From Pseudomonas sp. ICMP22404 (GTDB taxonomy: Bacteria > Pseudomonadota > Gammaproteobacteria > Pseudomonadales > Pseudomonadaceae), in contig NZ_VCNG01000005.1 of the NCBI RefSeq assembly GCF_006227205.1, positions 62,001 to 126,000 on the forward strand: a DNA stretch of 64,000 bases, in the 5' to 3' direction. The first letter of the stretch is position 1. Each line of letters starts with the position of its first letter. The position numbers and the translations under genes are program-made. The notes beneath the pieces are model-generated. The model ran no database searches. It was not told the origin of the DNA and saw only the letters and a program-made list of their open reading frames with translations. Positions 1-10,563 of the stretch are shown piece after piece.

Positions 1-498
1 TTTAGGGGCCTTGAGGTCAGACAGGTGAATGATCGTGCCGACTTCGGCGTCAGCCAGGTCGACTTCGATGAATTCAGGCAGGTCTTTCGGCAGGCAGGAC
101 ACTTCCAGCTCGGAAGTCACGTGCGAGATTTCGCCGCCTTTCTTGACCGGGGCAGCTTCGTTGATGAAGTGCACTGGAACGGTAGCGGTCAGTTTCTGGC
201 CAGCCACGACGCGAATGAAGTCAGCGTGCATGATGAACTGCTTGGCCGGGTGACGCTGCATCGCTTTAACGATGACGTTCTGCTTCTTGCCATCAACGTT
301 CAGCTCGATCACGTGGCTGAAAGCAGCCTCGTCTTCGAACAGCTTGGCCACTTCTTTGGCCAGCATGGTGATGGACTCAGGGGCCTTGTCACCACCGTAT
401 ACAACGGCAGGAACCTGGCTGGCGAGACGACGCAGGCGGCGGCTCGCACCTTTCCCCAGGTCGGTACGCGCTTGGGCGTTCAGGATGAAATCAGTCAT
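1..498 (-). CDS. rplY: 50S ribosomal protein L25/general stress protein Ctc (3' end cut by window)
   Basis: The first 166 codons of the ribosomal L25/TL5/CTC family protein, which binds 5S rRNA in the large subunit. The start ATG at 498-496 begins [20 protein letters not shown], typical of the long form with an N-terminal 5S-binding domain and a C-terminal CTC beta domain (family about 200 residues), so about 35 residues lie beyond the window. A GGAGAT ribosome binding site sits just upstream. It follows prs on the same strand, separated by a strong hairpin terminator, the usual Pseudomonas prs-rplY(-pth) order. Identity is secure; the C terminus cannot be judged. Confidence 0.95.
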   Translation of the reverse strand, partial: MTDFILNAQARTDLGKGASRRLRRLASQVPAVVYGGDKAPESITMLAKEVAKLFEDEAAFSHVIELNVDGKKQNVIVKAMQRHPAKQFIMHADFIRVVAGQKLTATVPVHFINEAAPVKKGGEISHVTSELEVSCLPKDLPEFIEVDLADAEVGTIIHLSDLKAPK

Positions 499-559
499 TT
501 TGTATCTCCAAAATAGCCATTCCGGGTGACGTCTGCGACCGACGTCAAAGCGGATGGGC

Positions 560-606
560 AAAAAAGCCCCGCCCCAACATGAGTGTTGGGGCGGGGCGCT
601 TTTCGT
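560..606 (-). terminator. Rho-independent terminator after prs
   Basis: A GC-rich hairpin with a GCCCCGCCCCAACA/TGTTGGGGCGGGGC stem is followed on the minus strand by six T. It lies between the prs stop and the rplY start, so it should end prs transcription, with rplY having its own promoter or depending on read-through. A-rich sequence on the other side gives it only weak activity on the plus strand. Confidence 0.85.
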
Positions 607-635
607 CAACGGGATGTCATGTAAGGGCAGGGCCC

Positions 636-1577
636 TTAGCGGAACATCGCGCTGATCGATTCTTCATTGCTGATGCGGCGAACCGCCTCGGCAACTACCG
701 GTGCGATATCCAGTTGACGGATACGTACACAGGCTTGTGCGGCAGCGGACAGCGGGATGGTGTTGGTCACCACCAGCTCGTCCAGCACGGAATTTTCAAT
801 GTTCTCGATTGCCCGACCCGACAGCACAGGGTGTGTGCAGTAGGCAAAGACCTTGGCTGCGCCATGCTCTTTCAAGGCCTTGGCCGCGTGGCACAGGGTG
901 CCGGCGGTATCGACCATGTCGTCGACCAGGATACAGGTACGCCCTTCGACGTCACCAATGATATGCATCACTTCGGAGTGATTGGCTTTCTCACGGCGTT
1001 TGTCGATGATACCCAGATCCACGCCCAGGGATTTGGCAACTGCCCGTGCACGCACGACGCCACCAATGTCCGGGGACACGATCATCAGGTTCTCGAAGCG
1101 CTGATCTTCAATGTCATCCACCAGGACTGGGGAGCCGTAGATGTTGTCTACGGGAATATCGAAGAAACCCTGGATCTGGTCAGCATGCAGGTCAACCGTG
1201 AGCACACGATCGATGCCGACGACGGTGAGCATGTCAGCCACGACTTTCGCGCTGATTGCTACACGCGCGGAACGCGGACGGCGATCCTGGCGGGCATAAC
1301 CAAAGTAAGGAATAACAGCAGTGATACGAGTAGCCGAGGAACGGCGGAAGGCATCAGCCATCACGACGAGTTCCATCAGGTTATCGTTGGTCGGAGCGCA
1401 AGTCGGCTGAATAATGAAGACGTCTTTACCGCGGACGTTTTCATTGATCTCGGCAGTGATTTCGCCGTCGGAGAACTTACCGACAGAAATGTCACCGAGA
1501 GGGATATGCAGCTGACGTACGACACGCCGAGCCAGATCGGGGTTAGCGTTCCCCGTAAAGACCATCATCTTGGACAC
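636..1577 (-). CDS. prs: Ribose-phosphate pyrophosphokinase (PRPP synthetase)
   Basis: Makes 5-phosphoribosyl 1-diphosphate from ribose 5-phosphate and ATP, feeding purine, pyrimidine, His, Trp and NAD synthesis. 313 residues, the normal bacterial length. Visible motifs are the catalytic-loop segment around residues 98-108, the ribose-phosphate region with His131, and the PRPP signature ([10 protein letters not shown], about 218-227). I chose the GTG at 1577 ([10 protein letters not shown]), which matches the family N terminus. The frame stays open upstream to an ATG at 1667, but that extension would read through tRNA-Gln. Product availability links it to upp and hpt, about 18 kb away in this window. 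Confidence 0.96.
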   Translation of the reverse strand: MSKMMVFTGNANPDLARRVVRQLHIPLGDISVGKFSDGEITAEINENVRGKDVFIIQPTCAPTNDNLMELVVMADAFRRSSATRITAVIPYFGYARQDRRPRSARVAISAKVVADMLTVVGIDRVLTVDLHADQIQGFFDIPVDNIYGSPVLVDDIEDQRFENLMIVSPDIGGVVRARAVAKSLGVDLGIIDKRREKANHSEVMHIIGDVEGRTCILVDDMVDTAGTLCHAAKALKEHGAAKVFAYCTHPVLSGRAIENIENSVLDELVVTNTIPLSAAAQACVRIRQLDIAPVVAEAVRRISNEESISAMFR

Positions 1578-1624
1578 GCGCAGTACCTGAAGGCTGAGGG
1601 TATACCTGGATGAGTATAGGAAAA

Positions 1625-1699
1625 TGGCAGGGGCGGCTGGATTCGAACCAACGCATGGCAGGATCAAAACCTGCTGCCTTACCGCTTGGCGACGCCCCT
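1625..1699 (-). tRNA. tRNA-Gln (anticodon TTG)
   Basis: A 75-nt cloverleaf read on the minus strand, with acceptor stem AGGGGCG/CGCCCCT, discriminator G and encoded CCA (1627-1625). The anticodon stem GCAGG/CCTGC holds the loop TTTTGAT, giving anticodon TTG for Gln. The T arm has the expected GGTTCGAATCC. It lies between ispE and prs with only 37 nt after the ispE stop, so it is probably cotranscribed with or just downstream of ispE; this order is conserved in Pseudomonas. Confidence 0.97.
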
Positions 1700-1736
1700 G
1701 TATCTGTTGCTGCGAGTGCCCAGCACTCGATTCCTT

Positions 1737-2588
1737 TTAGAGCAGACTTTGCAGCTTGCGATGCAACATCGAAACGTTGCTTCCTTTCGCTACAAACCCT
1801 GTAAGGGTCTCTGTCAGAAGGGCCGAGACTTTATCAGCTTCAGCTTTGCTTGGGAAGCCCCCAAACACACAACTTCCAGTTCCGGTGAGTTTTGCTTCGG
1901 TAAATTTACCTAACAAATTCAAAGCGTTACGAACATCTGGATAACGCCTTGCTACCACCGGTAAGCAGTCATTTCGACTGTTTCCCTTGGGAACGGGGCG
2001 CACTTTAATGGGAGGAGAGTTACGTGTCAACAGTGGATCTGAAAAAATTTCTGCTGTACTTACAGAGACTTGCGGCACGAGTACCAGGTACCAGGGTTCC
2101 TCGGGCTCTACGGGCGTGAGTTTCTCCCCTACGCCTTCGGCAAAAGCCGCGTGGCCACGCACGAAAACCGGCACGTCGGCCCCTAGCGTCAGGCCCAGCG
2201 CCGCCAGGCGGTCGACGTCCCAATCGAGCTGCCACAGGTGATTGAGCCCAAGCAGGGTCGTTGCCGCGTTCGAGCTGCCGCCACCGATACCGCCACCCAT
2301 GGGCAGGATTTTTTCGATCCAGATGTCGATGCCCAGCGAACAACCGGATTGCTCCTGGAGTTTTCTTGCAGCCTTGACGATCAGGTTGCTGTCGTGGGGA
2401 ACGCCTTCGAACTCGGTGTGCAGGTGGATGACACCATCCTCGCGCACTGCGAAGGTGATTTCATCGCCGTAGTCCAGGAACTGGAAAATCGTCTGCAGCT
2501 CGTGGTAACCGTCCGGACGACGACCCAGGATGTGCAACATCAGGTTGAGCTTGGCCGGGGAGGGCAGGGTCAGGCGCGCAGCGGTCAT
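1737..2588 (-). CDS. ispE: 4-diphosphocytidyl-2-C-methyl-D-erythritol kinase
   Basis: GHMP-family kinase of the MEP isoprenoid pathway; it phosphorylates the 2-hydroxyl of CDP-methylerythritol using ATP. 283 residues, family length. Lys13 lies in the PAKLNL motif, the glycine-rich ATP-binding loop [14 protein letters not shown] spans about 96-109, and the catalytic Asp is in GADVPVF (about D138). The C-terminal GHMP motif [10 protein letters not shown] is present. It begins 1 nt after the lolB stop codon, so the two are translated from one message. The lolB-ispE-tRNA-prs order is standard in gammaproteobacteria. Confidence 0.95.
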   Translation of the reverse strand: MTAARLTLPSPAKLNLMLHILGRRPDGYHELQTIFQFLDYGDEITFAVREDGVIHLHTEFEGVPHDSNLIVKAARKLQEQSGCSLGIDIWIEKILPMGGGIGGGSSNAATTLLGLNHLWQLDWDVDRLAALGLTLGADVPVFVRGHAAFAEGVGEKLTPVEPEEPWYLVLVPQVSVSTAEIFSDPLLTRNSPPIKVRPVPKGNSRNDCLPVVARRYPDVRNALNLLGKFTEAKLTGTGSCVFGGFPSKAEADKVSALLTETLTGFVAKGSNVSMLHRKLQSLL

Positions 2589-2589
2589 G

Positions 2590-3207
2590 TCATTGCCCCA
2601 GCTTGCGTGGCTGCCATTGCTTGATCACCAGCGTGACATCCAGGTCGCTGCCGTGCAGCTTGATCCGCTCGGGCAGCCAGTAGCCGTTCTGCTGGGCATA
2701 GCTGAGGTATTCGATCTGCCAGTCATCCTGTTCCAGGTTGGAAAGGCGGCTGTCGGCGTCGAGGGTCAACCGGCTCTTGCTGTCTGGCGCCGGCAGCCCG
2801 CGCACCCACCAGGTCAGGTGGGAAACCGGCAATTTCCAGCCCAGTTGCTCTTCCAGCAGGGCTTCGGGCGTGGGAGCCTCGTAGCGGCCCTGGTTGGCGA
2901 CTTCCAGCGAAACCTGCCCTGGCCGGCCGGTCAGGCGCGCCGCGCCACGTCCCAGCGGCCCGGACAGGCGGATGTCGTAGTAGTCCTGGCGTTGCAGCCA
3001 GAACAGCGTGCCGCTGCCCGAGTCCTTCGGCGCGCGGATGCCGATCTTGCCGTCGATCTGCCAGCCGTCGAGGCCACTCAGTTGTGCCTTGTGTTCGCGC
3101 CACTGGGCCGGGTTGCCGTGGCCCTGGACGGATTCGCGGGCGCCGAAGCCCGCACAGCCGGCGAGCAGGGCGATGAAGCTGAAAACGATGATGTGGCGCA
3201 AAAACAT
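2590..3207 (-). CDS. lolB: Outer-membrane lipoprotein insertion protein LolB
   Basis: LolB accepts lipoproteins from the periplasmic carrier LolA and places them in the outer membrane. 205 residues. A lipoprotein signal peptide ends in the lipobox LLAGC with Cys18 as the lipidated residue. The mature part has the LolB-typical W-x-I-x-GKIGIR segment, followed by alternating beta strands. It lies directly after a TPR lipoprotein gene (4-nt gap) and immediately before ispE. A lipoprotein-sorting protein encoded next to another lipoprotein is consistent, although LolB serves all outer-membrane lipoproteins. Confidence 0.93.
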   Translation of the reverse strand: MFLRHIIVFSFIALLAGCAGFGARESVQGHGNPAQWREHKAQLSGLDGWQIDGKIGIRAPKDSGSGTLFWLQRQDYYDIRLSGPLGRGAARLTGRPGQVSLEVANQGRYEAPTPEALLEEQLGWKLPVSHLTWWVRGLPAPDSKSRLTLDADSRLSNLEQDDWQIEYLSYAQQNGYWLPERIKLHGSDLDVTLVIKQWQPRKLGQ

Positions 3208-3211
3208 GATC

Positions 3212-4936
3212 TTAAAGGGTCTCTGATCCGGTCAGGCGTTTGATGGTACCGCGCAGGATGGGGCTGTCGGGCTGGTCCTTGAGGAACTTGCTCCAGATCT
3301 GCCGGGCCTCGCGTTGTTTGCCGGCGGCCCACAGGACTTCGCCCAGGTGAGCGGCGACTTCCTGGTCGGGAAAGCGCTCCAGGGCCTGGCGCAGCAGGCG
3401 CTCGGCTTCGTCGAGGTTGCCCAGGCGGAAATTCACCCAGCCGAGGCTGTCGAGCACCGCCGGGTCTTCCGGGTTGAGCTGGTGGGCCTGCTCGATCAAT
3501 ACCTTGGCTTCGGCGTAGCGGGTGGTGCGGTCCGACAGGGTATAGCCGAGGGCGTTCAGGGCCATGGCGTTGTCAGGGTCACGCTGGATGATCAGGCGCA
3601 GGTCTTTTTCCATCTGGGCCAGATCGTTGCGTTTTTCCGCCAGCATGGCGCGGGTGTACAACAGGTTCAGATCGTCCGGGTATTGCTTCAAGGCCTGTTG
3701 CAGCACGTTCCAGGCCTTGTCGCTCTGATTGTTGGCCGACAGCGTCTCGGCTTCGATCAGGTACAGCTGAATGCCGTAGTCCGGCTGGGCGTCGCGCTGT
3801 ACGGCCAGGCGACTCTGGGCTTCGGCCGTCTTGCCGTTGCCGATCAGGATATCGGCCTGGCGCAACTGCGCCGGCAGGTAGTCGTTGCCCGGACCGACCT
3901 GGGCGTACTCGATCAGCGCGCTTTCCGGGTCGTTGCGTTCTTCGGCGATGCGACCCAGGTTCAGGTGGGCCGAGTCGACATGGCTTTCCCGGGCGATCAG
4001 GTCTTCCAGATAGCCCTTGGCCTCATCCCAGGCTTTGGCTTCCAGGCAGACCAGTGCCAGGGAGTAGCGCAATTCGTCGTCTTCGGGGTATTGCTGGACG
4101 AGGCTGGAGAACTCCACCTTGGCATCGTCCATGCGGTTGTTTTCCACCAGCATGCGGGCGTAGGTGAGGCGCAGGCGCTTGTCGTCCGGATACTTCTTGA
4201 TGCTTTTTTCCAGCAGAGGCAGTGCTTCGTCGCCGCGGTTCAAGCCTTGCAGCAGGCGAGCGCGCAGCAGGATCGGCGCCACTTCGCCGGCTTCCGGCGG
4301 GTTGTCTTCCAGCAGGGTGAGGGCGCCCTGGGCGTCGCCATCCTGTTGCAGCAGCAGGGCCTTGCCAAAAATCAACTGACCGTTGTTCGGATGGCGTTCC
4401 AACAGGCGGTCGAAGCTCTTCATCAGGCCGCTGCGGGTTTCCTGGTCGGTATCGGCAGCCGATAGCGCGAGGAAATCGAAGTGGGTATCCCCCTTGCCCT
4501 GCAGGACTTTCTCCATGTAGGTCATGGCGTCGTCGTAGCGCCCGGCGCGTGCCAGTTGCACGGCGGCGGCGCGTTGCGCTTCGAGGTCGTCCGGGGCATT
4601 GCGGGCCCAGATCATCGCGGTATCCAGCGCAGCCTGGTCGGCCCCCAGGTACTCGGCGATGCGAAACGCCCGCTCGGAGATGCCCGGGTCCTGGGTATTG
4701 ATGGCCTGGGTCACGTAGTTGTCCAGCGCAATGTCGAAGCGATTGCGCTGGCCTGCCAGTTCGGCGCTCAACAGGCTGAAGATGGTTTCTTCGCTGAACG
4801 AGCCGTAGACCTTGGGTTTTTCAGGTGCCTGCGTGCTGTCTTCGACCGGCGGCGTACCGTCCGTCGAAACGGGGGCCATGGATTGGCAGCCGCTGAGCAA
4901 GGCAAGAGCGAGGAGCAACGCGGAAGATCTATTCAT
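3212..4936 (-). CDS. Tetratricopeptide-repeat outer-membrane lipoprotein
   Basis: 574 residues. The signal peptide ends in LLSGC (Cys17), giving a lipid-anchored periplasmic or outer-membrane protein; the following Gln-Ser does not suggest inner-membrane retention. The rest is a long series of helical TPR units with typical spacing (for example ...[12 protein letters not shown]... and ...[23 protein letters not shown]...), so a protein-protein scaffold is likely. It is the first gene of the TPR-lolB-ispE unit and diverges from hemA, a conserved Pseudomonas arrangement. The precise role is unknown to me. Confidence is high for fold and location, low for function. Confidence 0.85.
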   Translation of the reverse strand: MNRSSALLLALALLSGCQSMAPVSTDGTPPVEDSTQAPEKPKVYGSFSEETIFSLLSAELAGQRNRFDIALDNYVTQAINTQDPGISERAFRIAEYLGADQAALDTAMIWARNAPDDLEAQRAAAVQLARAGRYDDAMTYMEKVLQGKGDTHFDFLALSAADTDQETRSGLMKSFDRLLERHPNNGQLIFGKALLLQQDGDAQGALTLLEDNPPEAGEVAPILLRARLLQGLNRGDEALPLLEKSIKKYPDDKRLRLTYARMLVENNRMDDAKVEFSSLVQQYPEDDELRYSLALVCLEAKAWDEAKGYLEDLIARESHVDSAHLNLGRIAEERNDPESALIEYAQVGPGNDYLPAQLRQADILIGNGKTAEAQSRLAVQRDAQPDYGIQLYLIEAETLSANNQSDKAWNVLQQALKQYPDDLNLLYTRAMLAEKRNDLAQMEKDLRLIIQRDPDNAMALNALGYTLSDRTTRYAEAKVLIEQAHQLNPEDPAVLDSLGWVNFRLGNLDEAERLLRQALERFPDQEVAAHLGEVLWAAGKQREARQIWSKFLKDQPDSPILRGTIKRLTGSETL

Positions 4937-5108
4937 ATAGGAAGAGGACGACTAACCTGCGGTCGGATCATCATGACACAAGCCTTCGGTCAAACATAAC
5001 CGCCCCGTCGATTTACGAAGCGAGGGAGGGCGATAGAGATGCAGTGGTTGTTCTGGATCTGGCGAAGTAGGACAATTGCCGGCTTCACGTCACCATCAGC
5101 GACCTTGA

Positions 5109-6398
5109 ATGGCCTTCCTTGCACTTGGTATCAACCACAAGACTGCTTCAGTAGACGTCCGCGAGCGCGTGGCCTTTACGCCTGAGCAGCTGGTGGAGGC
5201 CCTGCAGCAGCTCTGCCGGCTCACCGAGAGCCGTGAGGCTGCGATCCTCTCCACCTGCAATCGCAGTGAGCTTTATATAGAACAGGATCATGTTTCGGTC
5301 GATGCCGTGCTGCGCTGGCTGGCCGAATACCACGACCTGAGCCTCGAGGAGCTGCGTGCCAGTGCCTATGTGCATGAGGACGATGCGGCCGTTCGTCACA
5401 TGATGCGTGTCGCCTCCGGGCTCGATTCTCTGGTGCTGGGCGAGCCGCAGATTCTCGGCCAGATGAAGTCGGCCTATGCCGTGGCTCGCGAGGCCGGTAC
5501 GGTCGGCCCGCTGCTGGGGCGGTTGTTCCAGGCCACGTTCAACGCCGCCAAGCAGGTACGCACCGACACGGCCATTGGCGAGAACCCGGTGTCCGTGGCG
5601 TTTGCCGCCGTCAGCCTGGCAAAACAGATTTTCAGCGATCTGCAACGCAGCCAGGCGCTGCTGATCGGTGCCGGCGAGACCATCACCCTGGTCGCCCGCC
5701 ATTTGCACGACCTGGGGGTCAAGCGCATTGTCGTCGCCAATCGGACCCTGGAGCGGGCCAGTATCCTGGCCGAACAGTTCGGTGCCCACGCGGTACTGCT
5801 GTCGGATATCCCGGCCGAGCTGGTGCACAGCGACATCGTCATCAGTTCCACCGCCAGCCAGTTGCCGATCCTCGGCAAGGGCGCGGTGGAAAGCGCCCTG
5901 AAGCTGCGCAAGCACAAGCCGATCTTCATGGTGGACATTGCCGTACCCCGGGACATCGAGCCGGAAGTCGGCGAATTGGACGACGTGTACCTTTATAGCG
6001 TCGACGACTTGCACGAAGTGGTCGCCGAAAACCTCAAGAGCCGGCAGGGCGCAGCCCAGGCGGCGGAGGAGATGATCTCCGTTGGCGCCGAGGACTTCAT
6101 GGTGCGCCTGCGCGAGCTGGCCGCGGTGGATGTGCTCAAGGCCTATCGTCAGCAGAGCGAACGCCTGCGCGATGAGGAACTGCAAAAGGCCCAGCGCCTG
6201 CTGGCCAACGGCGGCAGCGCTGAGGAAGTGCTGGTGCAACTGGCCCGTGGCCTGACCAATAAATTGCTCCACGCCCCCAGCGTCCAGCTCAAGAAACTGA
6301 CCGCAGAGGGCCGCCTCGATGCACTGGCCATGGCCCAGGAACTCTTTGCCCTCGGTGAGGGTTCACCGGATAGCTTTTCGGATAAGAAATCGCAATGA
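5109..6398 (+). CDS. hemA: Glutamyl-tRNA reductase
   Basis: Reduces Glu-tRNA(Glu) to glutamate-1-semialdehyde with NADPH, the committed step of tetrapyrrole synthesis in the C5 pathway. 429 residues. The nucleophilic Cys50 lies in [10 protein letters not shown], the NADPH-binding Rossmann stretch in [15 protein letters not shown], and the C-terminal helical dimerisation domain is complete. It diverges from the TPR lipoprotein gene (172-nt shared upstream region) and overlaps prfA by 4 nt (ATGA), so the two are translationally coupled. This links heme supply with translation termination factors, as in many gammaproteobacteria. hemH follows 11 kb later. Confidence 0.96.
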   Translation: MAFLALGINHKTASVDVRERVAFTPEQLVEALQQLCRLTESREAAILSTCNRSELYIEQDHVSVDAVLRWLAEYHDLSLEELRASAYVHEDDAAVRHMMRVASGLDSLVLGEPQILGQMKSAYAVAREAGTVGPLLGRLFQATFNAAKQVRTDTAIGENPVSVAFAAVSLAKQIFSDLQRSQALLIGAGETITLVARHLHDLGVKRIVVANRTLERASILAEQFGAHAVLLSDIPAELVHSDIVISSTASQLPILGKGAVESALKLRKHKPIFMVDIAVPRDIEPEVGELDDVYLYSVDDLHEVVAENLKSRQGAAQAAEEMISVGAEDFMVRLRELAAVDVLKAYRQQSERLRDEELQKAQRLLANGGSAEEVLVQLARGLTNKLLHAPSVQLKKLTAEGRLDALAMAQELFALGEGSPDSFSDKKSQ

Positions 6399-7477
6399 AA
6401 GCGTCACTGCTCAATAAACTGGACACCCTCCAGGACCGTTTCGAAGAACTGACCGCCTTGCTGGGCGATGGCGAAGTCATTTCCGACCAGAACAAATTCC
6501 GCACCTATTCCAAGGAGTACGCGGAAGTCGAGCCGATTGTCGCGACCTATAAACAGTTGCTCAAAATTCAGGACGACCTCGCCGGTGCCCAGGCACTGCT
6601 CAAGGACAGCGACCCGGACCTGCGGGAAATGGCGGCTCTGGAAGTGCGCGAGGCCAAGGAACAATTGGTCGAGCTGGAAAGCAATCTGCAGCGCATGTTG
6701 CTGCCCAAGGATCCGAACGACGGGCGTAACGTGTTCCTGGAAATCCGCGCCGGTACTGGCGGCGATGAAGCGGCGATCTTTTCCGGCGACCTGTTTCGCA
6801 TGTATTCGCGCTACGCCGAGCGGCGTGGCTGGCGCGTGGAGATCCTGTCGGAGAACGAAGGGGAGCATGGCGGCTATAAGGAAGTCATCGCTCGGGTCGA
6901 AGGCGACAACGTCTATGGCAAGCTGAAGTTCGAGTCCGGGGCCCACCGTGTACAGCGTGTGCCGGCCACCGAATCCCAGGGGCGTATTCATACCTCGGCC
7001 TGCACGGTGGCGGTATTGCCCGAACCGGACGAACAGGAAGCCATCGAAATCAACCCGGCGGACCTGCGGATCGACACCTACCGTTCCTCCGGCGCGGGCG
7101 GCCAGCACGTCAACAAGACTGACTCGGCGATCCGCATCACCCACTTGCCTTCGGGTATCGTGGTCGAATGCCAGGAAGAGCGTTCCCAGCACAAGAACCG
7201 CGCCCGGGCCATGGCCTGGCTGTCGGCCAAGCTCAACGACCAGCAGACCAGTGCCGCCGCCAATGCCATCGCCAGCGAGCGCAAGTTGCTGGTGGGTTCG
7301 GGGGATCGTTCCGAGCGCATCCGCACCTACAACTTTGCCCAGGGCCGGGTCACCGATCACCGGGTCAACCTGACCTTGTATTCCCTGGATGAAATCCTGG
7401 CCGGCGGTGTCGATGCCGTGATCGAACCGCTGCTGGCCGAATACCAGGCCGACCAATTGGCCGCGATTGGCGAGTAA
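6395..7477 (+). CDS. prfA: Peptide chain release factor 1
   Basis: RF1 recognises UAA and UAG stop codons and triggers peptide release. 360 residues. The GGQ motif is at 235-237 ([10 protein letters not shown]) and the codon-recognition PAT tripeptide at about 190-192. The start overlaps the hemA stop by 4 nt. prmC, whose product methylates the Gln of GGQ, follows after 14 nt, so substrate and modifying enzyme are made from the same transcript. Confidence 0.97.
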   Translation: MKASLLNKLDTLQDRFEELTALLGDGEVISDQNKFRTYSKEYAEVEPIVATYKQLLKIQDDLAGAQALLKDSDPDLREMAALEVREAKEQLVELESNLQRMLLPKDPNDGRNVFLEIRAGTGGDEAAIFSGDLFRMYSRYAERRGWRVEILSENEGEHGGYKEVIARVEGDNVYGKLKFESGAHRVQRVPATESQGRIHTSACTVAVLPEPDEQEAIEINPADLRIDTYRSSGAGGQHVNKTDSAIRITHLPSGIVVECQEERSQHKNRARAMAWLSAKLNDQQTSAAANAIASERKLLVGSGDRSERIRTYNFAQGRVTDHRVNLTLYSLDEILAGGVDAVIEPLLAEYQADQLAAIGE

Positions 7478-7491
7478 ACAAAGGTGAACAC

Positions 7492-8322
7492 ATGACCATC
7501 ATCGCCAGTCTGCTACGCGCCGCCGAGCTGCCGGATTCACCCACGCCAAAACTGGATACCGAGTTACTGCTGGCGGCTGCGCTGGGCAAGTCCCGCAGCT
7601 TCCTGCACACCTGGCCCGAGCGGATCGTGCCAAGCGAGGCCGCCCTGCTGTTTTCCGAATACCTGCGTCGTCGTCGTTCCGGCGAGCCGGTGGCCTATAT
7701 CCTGGGGCAGCAGGGCTTCTGGAAGCTCGACCTGGAAGTCGCGCCCCATACCCTGATCCCGCGTCCCGACACCGAGTTGCTGGTGGAAACCGCGCTGGCT
7801 TTGTTGCCGCCCACTGCGGCCAGGGTCCTGGACTTGGGCACCGGCAGCGGCGCGATTGCCCTGGCGCTGGCCAGCGAGCGCCAGGCCTGGAAGGTCACGG
7901 CGGTCGATAGGGTGCTGGAGGCCGTGGCCCTCGCTGAACGCAATCGTCAGCGCCTTGGTCTGGTCAACGTCACGGTGTTGAGCAGTCACTGGTTCAGTGC
8001 TTTGGATGGCGAGCGTTTCGAGTTGATCATCAGCAACCCGCCTTATATTGCCGCCGCCGATCCGCACCTGGCCGAAGGCGACGTGCGTTTCGAACCTGCC
8101 AGTGCATTGGTCGCGGGCCAGGATGGGCTCGATGACCTGCGCGAGATCATTGCCCAGGCGCCGGATCACCTGACACCGGGCGGCTGGCTGATGCTCGAGC
8201 ACGGTTACGATCAGGCCGAGGCGGTGCGGGATCTGTTGCAGGCTCAGGGTTTCGCCGAGGTCCACAGTCGCAAGGACCTGGGCGGCCATGAACGCATCAG
8301 CCTGGGGTGCCTGCCGTGCTGA
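7492..8322 (+). CDS. prmC: Release factor glutamine N5-methyltransferase
   Basis: S-adenosylmethionine-dependent methylation of the GGQ glutamine in RF1 and RF2. 276 residues. The SAM-binding motif DLGTGSG is at 114-120 and the catalytic NPPY at 182-185, which binds the target glutamine. The N-terminal helical domain that contacts the release factor is present. It lies just after prfA and its 3' end overlaps the start of moeB, so the gene belongs to the hemA-prfA-prmC-moeB-murI unit. Confidence 0.96.
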   Translation: MTIIASLLRAAELPDSPTPKLDTELLLAAALGKSRSFLHTWPERIVPSEAALLFSEYLRRRRSGEPVAYILGQQGFWKLDLEVAPHTLIPRPDTELLVETALALLPPTAARVLDLGTGSGAIALALASERQAWKVTAVDRVLEAVALAERNRQRLGLVNVTVLSSHWFSALDGERFELIISNPPYIAAADPHLAEGDVRFEPASALVAGQDGLDDLREIIAQAPDHLTPGGWLMLEHGYDQAEAVRDLLQAQGFAEVHSRKDLGGHERISLGCLPC

Positions 8323-9071
8323 ACGATCAGGAGCTGTTGCGCTACAGCCGGCAGATTCTGTTGCAACATGTCGACATCGACGGCCAACTGCGCCTTAAGC
8401 AAAGTCGTGCATTGATCGTCGGTCTCGGCGGCCTTGGTGCGCCGGTGGCGTTGTATCTGGCCGCCGCCGGCGTTGGCGAACTGCACCTGGCGGACTTCGA
8501 TACGGTCGACCTGACCAACCTGCAACGCCAGATCATCCATGACACCGACAGCATCGGCCTGAGCAAGGTCGATTCGGCCCAGCGTCGTCTCACGGCGATC
8601 AATCCCGAGGTGCGACTGGTGCCTCATCCGACGGCCATGGACGAGGACAGCCTGGCCGCGGCTGTCGCGGGGGTGGATCTGGTGCTGGACTGTTCCGATA
8701 ATTTCTCGACGCGTACCGCGGTCAACGCGGCATGTGTTGCGGCGCGCAAGCCGCTGGTCAGCGGGGCGGCGATCCGTCTCGAGGGCCAGCTGTCGGTGTT
8801 TGACCCACGCCGTCCCGAAAGCCCTTGCTACCACTGTCTCTATGGCCATGGCAGCGAGGCCGAGTTGACCTGCAGCGAAGCAGGGGTGCTTGGGCCGCTG
8901 GTGGGCCTGGTGGGCAGTTTGCAAGCCCTCGAAGCCTTGAAGTTGCTGGCCGGTTTTGGTGAGCCGTTGGTAGGGCGCCTGCTGTTGATCGATGCCCTGA
9001 GTACGCGGTTCCGCGAGTTGCGGGTCAAGCGTGACCCGGCCTGCAGTGTCTGTGGTGACCCACATGAGTGA
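8316..9071 (+). CDS. moeB: Molybdopterin-synthase adenylyltransferase (ThiF/MoeB family)
   Basis: E1-like enzyme that adenylates the C-terminal glycine of MoaD for molybdopterin synthesis. About 251 residues. The nucleotide-binding GLGGLGAP, the NLQRQ segment (Arg and Gln at the active site) and DCSDNFSTR are present. Two CxxC pairs (CYHC and CSVC near the C terminus) would bind structural zinc. Two GTG starts are possible, 8307 and 8316; I prefer 8316 ([13 protein letters not shown]), which matches homologues and still overlaps prmC. The downstream murI start lies inside its 3' end. A ThiF/HesA-like role cannot be excluded, but the context fits MoeB. Confidence 0.88.
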   Translation: MLNDQELLRYSRQILLQHVDIDGQLRLKQSRALIVGLGGLGAPVALYLAAAGVGELHLADFDTVDLTNLQRQIIHDTDSIGLSKVDSAQRRLTAINPEVRLVPHPTAMDEDSLAAAVAGVDLVLDCSDNFSTRTAVNAACVAARKPLVSGAAIRLEGQLSVFDPRRPESPCYHCLYGHGSEAELTCSEAGVLGPLVGLVGSLQALEALKLLAGFGEPLVGRLLLIDALSTRFRELRVKRDPACSVCGDPHE

Positions 9072-9855
9072 AGCGCCGGTCGGTGTCCTCGACTCGGGCG
9101 TCGGCGGGTTGTCGGTGCTGGGTGAAATCCGTCGGCTGCTGCCGAACGAGTCGCTGTTGTACGTGGCTGACTGCGGGCATATCCCCTACGGCGAAAAAAC
9201 GCCGGAATACATCCGACAGCGCTGCGCGATCATTGCCGATTTTCTCCTTTGCCAGGGCGCCAAGGCACTGGTGGTGGCGTGCAACACCGCAACGGTCGCA
9301 GCGGTGGCTGATTTGCGTCGCGATTTCCCCCACTGGCCCATCGTTGGCATGGAGCCGGCAGTCAAGCCGGCCGCCGCCGCCACCCGCAGCGGTATTGTCG
9401 GCGTACTGGCCACCACCGGTACCTTGCAGAGCGCCAAATTCGCCGCCTTGCTCGACCGTTTCGCCACCGATGTGCAGGTCATCACTCAACCGTGCCCGGG
9501 ACTGGTGGAACTGATCGAGGCAGGTGACTTGCGCAGTCCGGCGTTGTATCAGTTGTTGCAACATTACGTTGACCCGTTGCTTGCAGCGGGCTGCGATACG
9601 CTGATCCTGGGCTGCACGCACTATCCGTTCCTCAGGCCATTGCTCAAGCAAATGATCCCGGACCACATCAGCCTGATCGACACGGGTGCAGCCGTGGCCC
9701 GGCAACTTCAGCGCCTGTTGGCCGAGCGTGGGTTGTTGGCGAAGGGACCGGCCAGCGAAACGCAGTTTTGGACGAGCGCTGATCCGACACATTTAAGAAA
9801 TATCCTACCGACGCTATGGCATTCGTCTGGCCTTGTGCGAAGCTTCTCTCTGTAA
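9064..9855 (+). CDS. murI: Glutamate racemase
   Basis: Provides D-glutamate for peptidoglycan. 263 residues. Both catalytic cysteines are visible: Cys73 in ACNTA and Cys184 in LGCTHYPF, along with the N-terminal DSGVGG (10-15). I chose the ATG at 9064 ([10 protein letters not shown]) over one 33 nt upstream because it starts right at the conserved N terminus and overlaps the moeB stop by 8 nt, typical of coupled genes. It is the last gene of the hemA-led cluster. Confidence 0.95.
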   Translation: MSEAPVGVLDSGVGGLSVLGEIRRLLPNESLLYVADCGHIPYGEKTPEYIRQRCAIIADFLLCQGAKALVVACNTATVAAVADLRRDFPHWPIVGMEPAVKPAAAATRSGIVGVLATTGTLQSAKFAALLDRFATDVQVITQPCPGLVELIEAGDLRSPALYQLLQHYVDPLLAAGCDTLILGCTHYPFLRPLLKQMIPDHISLIDTGAAVARQLQRLLAERGLLAKGPASETQFWTSADPTHLRNILPTLWHSSGLVRSFSL

Positions 9856-9885
9856 GCAAAATGTGAAAATTCCGTAAATGCTGCT

Positions 9886-9914
9886 GAACTTCTGTTCCGG
9901 CGCGGATTTCTATA
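9886..9914 (+). promoter_or_regulatory. Candidate envelope-stress (AlgU/RpoE-type) promoter for pagL
   Basis: GAACTT (9886-9891), a 17-nt spacer and TCTATA (9909-9914) resemble the AlgU/RpoE consensus GAACTT-N16/17-TCTGA, with an exact -35 and a partial -10. It lies 57 nt before the lipid A deacylase start and 31 nt after murI. The same stretch holds TATACT (9911-9916), which could also serve as a sigma-70 -10 box, although no good -35 matches it. Confidence 0.45.
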
Positions 9915-9970
9915 CTTTTGTCTGTTTGTAACAAAAAACTAACTATGTCGTTCGGAAAAGGATGTTTCTA

Positions 9971-10489
9971 ATGAAGCGCTTATTCTGCTTTGCCGCATTT
10001 GCGGCTGCATTGCTGGGGCACACCTATACCGCACAGGCAGCAGGTGTGGAGTTCGGGGTCGGCCAGACCAGCGACTCGACCATGACTTATCGTCTGGGGA
10101 TGCAATTCGATTGGGACAAGAGTTGGTGGCAAAGCGACGTAGGCCGTCTGACCGGCTACTGGAGCGGTGCCTACACTTACTGGGAAGGGGATAAGACGTC
10201 CAGTAACCACAGCCTGTCGTTTTCGCCGGTCTTCGTGTATGAATTTTCCGGTGAAAGCGTGAAGCCTTACGTCGAGGCCGGCATAGGCGTTGCGCTGTTC
10301 GACAAGACCGAGCTGGAAGATAACAAGCTCGGTAGCTCGTTCCAGTTCGAAGACCGCATCGGCTTTGGCCTGCGCTTCACTGGCGGACATGAAGTGGGCA
10401 TTCGCGCCACTCACTATTCCAACGCGGGCATCAAGTCGGATAACGATGGCGTGGAAAGCTACGCCCTGCACTACACGATGCCGTTGTAA
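9971..10489 (+). CDS. pagL: Lipid A 3-O-deacylase (PagL family)
   Basis: Outer-membrane beta-barrel esterase that removes the 3-position acyl chain from lipid A, altering recognition and permeability. 172 residues from MKRLFCFAAF, with an N-terminal signal peptide ending near AQAAG. The catalytic triad is visible as His148 and Ser150 in HYSNAG, with Glu162 in GVESY. Subtracting a signal of about 22 residues reproduces the H126/S128/E140 numbering known for P. aeruginosa PagL. AAAGGA at 9957-9962 sits 8 nt before the chosen ATG; an ATG at 9962 would add three residues. It is a single gene behind a possible stress promoter. Confidence 0.9.
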   Translation: MKRLFCFAAFAAALLGHTYTAQAAGVEFGVGQTSDSTMTYRLGMQFDWDKSWWQSDVGRLTGYWSGAYTYWEGDKTSSNHSLSFSPVFVYEFSGESVKPYVEAGIGVALFDKTELEDNKLGSSFQFEDRIGFGLRFTGGHEVGIRATHYSNAGIKSDNDGVESYALHYTMPL

Positions 10490-10563
10490 TACCTGAACCT
10501 GTGGGGAGCAGTTGCTTGCAACGGCGCTGGTGCAGTTGGCTTTGATGTCGACTGCGCTACCGC

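Noticed and set aside
579..1613. 344-codon open frame on the plus strand
   Set aside because: Antisense shadow of prs with low-complexity His-rich composition; no family features.
1578..1667. 30-codon N-terminal extension of prs
   Set aside because: It would be translated from inside tRNA-Gln; family members start at SKMMVFTGN, matched by the GTG at 1577.
3314..4465. 383-codon open frame opposite the TPR lipoprotein
   Set aside because: Antisense shadow; a Val/Gln/Ala-rich pseudo-protein as expected from reading the complement of high-GC genes.
9031..9063. 11-residue N-terminal extension of glutamate racemase
   Set aside because: The family N terminus begins at the internal ATG (9064); the extension lies inside moeB.
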